Shown in pieces: positions 57,469-64,000 of a stretch of DNA of 64,000 nucleotides. The translations under genes and the position numbers were made by a program. The notes beneath the pieces are model-generated. The model saw only the letters and a list, made by a program, of their open reading frames with translations, was not told the origin of the DNA and ran no database searches. The stretch's first letter is position 1. Each line of letters starts with the position of its first letter. The stretch lies in assembly GCA_965644295.1 (NCBI GenBank), contig CBFFRP010000127.1, forward strand, positions 62,001 to 126,000, in the 5' to 3' direction. Source of the stretch: Paraphysomonas bandaiensis (Eukaryota; Chrysophyceae).

Positions 57469-60400
57469 ATGAAGAAAGCAGTGAAGGAGGGCGTATGGTC
57501 GCTCAAAGATTTAAATGGAGATGTTGTCTGGCAGGGGGCATTTGATAAGTACCCTTCATTGTCCAATATCCATCGCATGTTGTCTGCTCAGTCTCCTACA
57601 CTCCTCGATGAAATTACCAACTACATTATTCAATTACTCCAACACTGTCCAACCAAAGCTCTACCGCATTTACTCAATTGTCTTGCGAGCGGGCTGTGGT
57701 GTATACACGACAGCGTGGAGCCAAAGAAATTGTTCAGTTTACCCAATGCGAATAAGCGCTCGCTATGTGGAAAGCCCATAAAGAAAGGCGACATTATGTG
57801 GGTTTGCAGAGAATGTGGTAATGACGCCACATGCGTACAGTGTGACGACTGCTTTCAGGATAGCGATCACACTAACCATGAGGTCTATTTTCATCGCGCA
57901 TCATCTGGTGGTGGTTGTTGTGATTGTGGAGACCATGAGGCGTGGAACCCGGCAGGTACCTGCTCCTATCATGGGGTTGCTGACAGTGATATGAGTGTGG
58001 ACCCTGTGTCAGTATTACCGCCTCCTCTAGTCAGTGGTATAGACGCAGTATGCAAAGGCATACTGGTTGTTTTCATGCACACTGTAATTGCTGTTGTGGA
58101 AAGTTTAAACCCTCTACATGACAATCACATAGTAGATGCCGCTCTGGAGAGCGGATATGAAGTGGTAGTTCGAGTTCATAATGATGACATACATACATAC
58201 GACGAAGTCACTGGACTCTTTGTTAGTGTCGGCCTTGCGTCTTCACAAGCAGCGGAGTTGACGGTTGCTGTAGATATGGAAGGTTCCGCTGTTGTTCTCA
58301 GCACGACAGATATGTCACGCATAAAACGGTTTTGGGATGTGCTGGCGAAAGGAGGCCTTCTGGTATCAGTTATTCCTAAATCTGTCCTGGAACTGGAAGA
58401 GAGACTGGTGGTGGCTTTAGGATGGATGGTGCACTTAGCATCCTCCAATGATGGATTGATGAGACTAATGTGTCAGCATCTTCTTACTCTTAATGAATAT
58501 ATTTGCGAGGCTACAGCAGAATCATTCATTCCTGGTATGGGCATTGCACCATTTCCGCGACATTTTCCTTTACGTCATGATCCTCCTAGTAATCTGGCAC
58601 CGAACATGTTAGCCAGTAACAGTGTGAATGGTCATGTTGCCCGAATAACTCTACCGGCAGGTTCTATTGGTGCTATTCCGGAGCGACATATCCCATTCTT
58701 AAAGCCTTTCAATCAATCACATGAAAGCAGTCGGATACAGTTGGCCACACCGAGACTGTTGGCACTCTATGTCTGCTCTTCACCGTACTTAGCGAAGCCA
58801 CTTCAACGTGCTCTGAATGATATGGTTCTGCTCATGCAACAAGATATCATGTTTAAAATGGCATTTTCTCAAATACTGGTACAGTTGTATCCTACACTAT
58901 CTGCCCTCTTCTGTCATGGAATCGGGACACATAGTGAATCTGTGTTCGCTCTCTCTGTTCAAGTTTTCACTTCGGACTCCATAGTTCGTATGATGTCCTC
59001 TGAAGGTGTACACACTAGGCCATTTATTGAAGACATACGTGATGAAGCGAAATTCAGTATTTTTACGACCCTAACTTCTACACTTCGAACTGTTCTCGAG
59101 GAGGCAGGTTGCACCAGTACCCGGAATGATGATAGCTTTTTGTCCAGTTTTACTCTTAGAAATCGCCGTATAAATCATATATGCCGAGATATTGAGTTTG
59201 TTGTGGGCTGTGGAGATCTGGTTAAAGACTTTTTCACTCACGAAGGGCCTGACGGGTGTAGTGCGGTATGTGTGTTGTAGCTGTAGTGTTGTTGACGCCA
59301 CATGCCGATGACACTGTTGTAATACCATTGTCTGCAATATCACCATTGTCATTTGATAATGTGTGAATGTGCAGCTGGAGCACTGGCTGGATGTTCTGGG
59401 CAATTTGAACTTCTTGAATCTGCACACGAGAATTCCTGAGGGGAATCCACACGTACAATTTGAGGATAATTCTTGGCAGGTAATATTTACTCTCGTAGGA
59501 TGCTGTTTACCTTGATATATTTTTGTGCGAATATTCTTTATGCCAGTTTTGTGATAAGTGATTTTGTCCTTGTTAATGTTTTGCTCATGCAGGATGCTAT
59601 GACGTTGATTCTTGAAGTTGAATCCGTGACTAGCTGTATATTGTATAATATATTCTCACCCAAAAACAATTTAAGAGAAGATAAAGTAGAGATTCGTTCA
59701 ATATTTTCGCGCTGTGTGGAGGCGGTTGTTAATCGCATCGCTAAATCTATTGAAAAATTGAATACCGAATTTGCTGCTGTCTCAATATCTCCTCCAGAGT
59801 CAATTATATCTTATGAGTGGCGGTCGTTGTTCAATGTTTCTTCCAGGATGCCTGTTTCTGTGTTAATACCTCTCGCCCGGTTTCTGGCTAGACTTTTTCT
59901 CTGTGCATGTGAGAGTGGTATATCATTTGACTTGCAGTCTTTGTATCGACCAACCGATGAGTACATGTTTTTTAGTGTATGTACGATGTGTGAGTATTCC
60001 TTGCGGAGTTTGTCGTTTTCTGCCCAGGTGGAGTCGGAGTTATGGCGGAGGAATGGCGTGGGCGTAGTGAACCTGCTTTACAATTACAATCGTGCTCCTC
60101 TCTGTCGCCATCTCCGTGACTTAGACTTATGCACGGTGCAACTCGCTATATGTTGGTTAGGCCCTGATGCGGTGATTCGGAATGTCGTCAACGTCTTCGA
60201 GGCGTTTGGTTTATCTGAAAGCAAAAAGAGTAAATTACGGGTAAAATTCCGTGCATCCATGACAACTGAGATGCTTCGTGTACTGATTTTGGTGACGTCC
60301 TATTTACCGCAAAACATAAATAAGCATGATGACACTACTGGTGAGCAATCAAATCGCGAAACTAAGGAAGAAGGAGTTTCCATCAATGAATTGAATGAAT

Positions 60401-63400
60401 GTAGTATCTCTGGATTTAGAAACTCTATCGACAAGCGCGTTGCACATATCCTTTTGAGTGGCAATAATACGCTCGGGAAGGTCCATGCGGTCAAGCCCAT
60501 GATAGGGGCAGTGGATTTTGTTGGCGATGAAGATGTGAATGAAAGTGTGCGACGTCTCTGCTCCAAGACGTCTCCCACGTCCTCCTCGGAACCAACTTCT
60601 CTGGACCTTCTACCTGAAGCGTGTATTCCACTTTTCGACCCAGAGCACCCGTATATATCTAAGAAAGATTTGCACTTGGCGAATGACACTGTGCGCAATC
60701 ATATGGATAAAGCTGCTACCTGCAACAAGGTCCTACGACTCTGTAGTCATGCCGATAAGTCTGCTATTCCAATATTATTTCCAACTGCCGTTCCTACATG
60801 TCATCCTGAATTTACGAGAGTTAGGAAAATGCTGTACTGCAAAACAATGATTGAGGTTGTCACAAGGATATTAGATGTATGTATCGCCAACACAGATAAT
60901 GATGACGACGATTCTAAGATTCCAGAATCGATTGTTGTTTCCATGGCTTCTCGGTGTGTACACCTTGTGACATTGCAGTTGCACTGCCTGAGTAGTGCTG
61001 TGTCATGCAATTCTCCGGACAAACTGCCCCCTTCAAATTTTGAAGCATATGAAACCCAAAATAATGTTCAGATTACACCAGAGGAAGTGTCGAGCCACAT
61101 GGAGTATATATGGCGAGGTTCTGAATCATTTTTGCAACCCTGCTCTGCGAACTTAGAAGATGATGTGGCGAGAATGCTGAAGTCCCTCGCAGCTGTGTAC
61201 GCCTCAAAATTGCTCAATGTGGATACTTTCTATAGTAGAGGCCTTGAGTGGGTTCTAAAAGAATTTTGTTCCAGGAGTGAGGCGGCGAAGCGCGTGATAT
61301 CATCCTGTGGTGTGGTGTTCACTGCAAGCTCTGGTGTAGAGGTAGAAACAGACGAGGAAAAGAGGGAAAGGGTGATGAAAGCTCGTCGAATGGCAGCAAA
61401 TCAGAAAGCTATGGATGCTATGAGACGAAAGGCCGAAGCGTTTTCTGCACTGATTGATGCAGAAAAAGAGAGTGATGAATGTGACGATGACACCGAATTC
61501 ATCCCAGAATGCATCATTTGCCGGTACGGTACTCACTTTCGTTGTTTGACATCAGTTTGGTGTCAGTATTATTAACTGTATTTTGTGCTATTTGCTGTGT
61601 AGGAATCTTACTGAATGCAATATGATGCTATCATTATTTTAATATTTACTTTATGTGGTACAGTGAAAAAACAAGTGATCCTATGGGGTACCTGGCATAT
61701 ATACAACCATCAACCTTAATTCACAATTGTCGTGAACGGGTTCCTGATGACCCACGTGAGCAGAGTATGTACCTAGTTGTTGCTTACAACGAAAGTCTCC
61801 CTGTATACTCAAAGCGCATTCAGAATGATGACCCAGACACTGTGGACACGCAAGAAAACGTAATTGGTTATCTCGAGTGCGGTGAGGTGGTTAGCATCTC
61901 ATCGCGTGCTAAAGATGCTTGGGTTAAACTTGCAACACCTGTGGTGGGATGGGCGAAACTCTATACCAGCGTTAACACAGCAACCGCTGGGAGTAGTAGC
62001 TATGCACAGAGACTCCAGCTTTTTCCTCTCTCACGTCTAGCTCACGCAAGACACGGAAGATCGCGGCCACATATATCTGCTTGTGGACATGCACTGCATT
62101 TGAACTGCTGGGACACATATTGTGCATCCAGGTATTTTTTTTGCGTGTTAGAACTTTTTCATTTCTTGGATATACAAGGATAGAATGTGACTATTTCATG
62201 TTGTGTAATTTACTCTTACGGAAGTAATTATTCTTATATACGTAGTTTGGCCAGACAGATTAACTCCCACCAGCATATGGCGTTTATGTCTCACGATACC
62301 GAGAAGGGAGAGGTCATATGTCCTCTCTGCAAATCCATTTCCAACGTGGCGTTGCCTCTATACCAACCGACTGCTGACTGTATCACTCTAACACACAATA
62401 ATGGGTGTGTCGACGGCAATGACTTCTCTCTGTCGCCTCTACCAGTATCGATATCTATGGATGAGTGGACTGACCGTGCTGCGGCTGCTTACCGCTCAGT
62501 TCGCGACAGCATTGATAAGTCAACCGTGGAGGCCATGACTTTGCGTGCTCAGATTCTCTCGGAATCGTGTCTCACTAGGTCCCAGCTGCCTTGGAGAAAA
62601 TGTGCCAGTACAAGCCCGAGTTTTAATGTCAACAATGATATTGGGAAGTTCGTTGCCGCAATGAGAACTCTCCATGCAACCTGGTCAGCGACTGCAAATA
62701 CTCTCTTTTCTCTCATCAAGCGCACTGAGCTCAGTCACGTTGATGCCACAGATCCGTTTGTGTCAATGGAAACACTCACCAGGGCCGCTGATAGTGGAGG
62801 TGGTACAGTATCTGATGTTCTGGTAGTGGAACAGCTCATTCGATGTTTATATCTTGCGCCATATTGGCTTGGACCTAGCATAGATTTTGACAAGCATATC
62901 CATCAACCCCTGCATGAATTGCTCGTGAGAAAAAAGTTTTCTTCGTATTCTCCTCCTGTGAAGTCATCGTCTTCGTCTGATATTGGGGAGTGTCTGTTGC
63001 TACACCATCCATTGCCTGTTGTTTTTGATGCTCTTTCTCCTGAGGATCAGCACAGTATTAGCTGGGCCCTTAATGTCATGAAGGATGAGGCTCCAGCTCC
63101 GTCTGCTTGGCCCATATTACGACAACCATTGTTGACTCAAGACTTAACGGTAATGGCCGTTGCCTACACTACAAGTGCTCTACATCCCAAAAATTCGTTG
63201 GGTTACATGAGTCTAATGTGTATCGCTCGCCTGTTACAGATATTACTCGAACCGGTCGTGACAGGTCGTATAAGCTGTGCCACTGCTGATCAAACGATCG
63301 CTGTTAAGAACGGCGACACAGTAAATAACACTGGAGTAGTTGGAAGTATGTCTATAGATGATCTGTCAGCGGCTTCAATTACACATGGAAGTAAAAAGCG

Positions 63401-64000
63401 CGACAGTAATGGCGAGGTGCTACGGTCTACGGTTCCGGTTTCTCCACCTTCACGATTGGATGCCACTGTATTTAATAGCGGGGACTTGGATAATCTGAGA
63501 GATTTTGTCTGCCAAGTAGCCAATGTACCGATTCAATCATCGGGGCCCCATGCCATCCCTGAGGGTAAATCCCTTGAGCAGCTCGTGATTGACACATGGC
63601 TGCCTTACCTGGAATTTATATGTGCCCTTCGATTGATTATTACAAATCAACGCGAAGATGCTATGCCATATTCCGATGCACACCATCAATCTGATGGAAG
63701 CAGGTTGTTAGCAGCTATCCATAGGGCTGGCCTTGGCCACCTATTGGACCCTCAAACCAAAAAGTTATCGCTCGATTGGCCATTGATTAGCGACGCAGCT
63801 CGTCTGTGGGGAGAACAATATGCCAAATACTACGAACACTTGCTAACCGATCAGCCGTCTTCTGAAGTAGGTTATACTATGCGTCCACATATGCACTCTC
63901 GTGCACACAGTGTATCCAGTATAGGGGATGAATCCAGCACCAGTGGTATACATGAGGAAAGTAAATATGAGTTAGTTCAAGGAATTGTGGATGCATTGCA
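57469..64000 (+). CDS. UBR1/2/3-type E3 ubiquitin ligase (N-recognin), 3' end outside window
   Basis: Five exons seen (57469-59265, 59375-59479, 59593-61523, 61664-62131, 62246 to the window edge) give 2018 residues with the frame still open at 64000. The UBR box is complete at about 98-168 (CGKPIKKGDIMWVCRECGND, CDDCFQDSDHTNHEVYFHRA, GGCCDCGDHEAWN), the zinc fold that binds basic N-terminal residues (type 1 N-degrons). A long helical region leads to a coiled segment (EEKRERVMKARRMAANQKAM) and a RING-H2 starting ECIICR at about 1272, continuing HISACGHALHLNCW and closing CPLCK after a further intron. This order matches UBR1/UBR2/UBR3. The C-terminal UBR autoinhibitory domain would lie beyond the window. 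The ATG at 57469 is the first in frame. Confidence 0.9.

Overview
This is a gene-dense nuclear window from a unicellular eukaryote. Genes are split by short GT-AG introns (mostly 41-110 bp), intergenic DNA is AT-rich, and several genes end in long low-complexity regions. The set (Pelota, elongin C, WDR43/UTP5, an OSCA/TMEM63 channel, a UBR-type N-recognin, a TPK-like K+ channel with EF-hands, a DUF1769-PH-DUF547 protein, a TTP-like CCCH protein) suggests a stramenopile-like protist. That lineage call is an inference; no rRNA or organelle marker is present. I saw no tRNA, rRNA, CRISPR or bacterial-style operon.

Layout. 0-12 kb: a four-helix membrane protein, a RING-VWA E3 candidate, a gelsolin-repeat protein (minus strand) and a tail-anchored protein with two PH-like domains. 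12-20 kb: a RING/coiled-coil gene containing tandemly duplicated exons, a ubiquitin-thioredoxin fusion (minus) and the DUF1769-PH-DUF547 gene. 21-27 kb: Pelota (minus) facing away from a channel with four pore loops. 29-41 kb: CCCH zinc finger (minus), a probably lipid-anchored protein, an EF-hand protein, elongin C (minus) and a long EF-hand protein. 43-52 kb: ankyrin protein (minus), cyclin, GT34-like glycosyltransferase, UTP5 (minus) and a secreted Cys-rich protein. 54-64 kb: OSCA channel (minus) and a UBR E3 ligase that runs off the window end.

Many genes sit as head-to-head pairs (gelsolin/PH, Ub-Trx/DUF1769, Pelota/channel, CCCH/lipid-anchored, elongin C/EF-hand, ankyrin/cyclin, UTP5/secreted, OSCA/UBR). 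Their shared upstream DNA repeatedly carries TACAGCAGTA-like sequences. Between genes lie at least six copies of one terminal-inverted-repeat element family, plus an unrelated MITE.

The most unusual items are the four-pore-loop channel, the ubiquitin-thioredoxin fusion, the recent exon-plus-intron amplification in the RING gene, and the intron-preserving internal duplication in the PH gene. Exon structures were assembled by eye from splice signals, reading phase and family similarity. Ubiquitylation is a recurring theme (RING-VWA, RING/coiled-coil, elongin C, UBR, Ub fusion), but nothing shows these genes are functionally linked.
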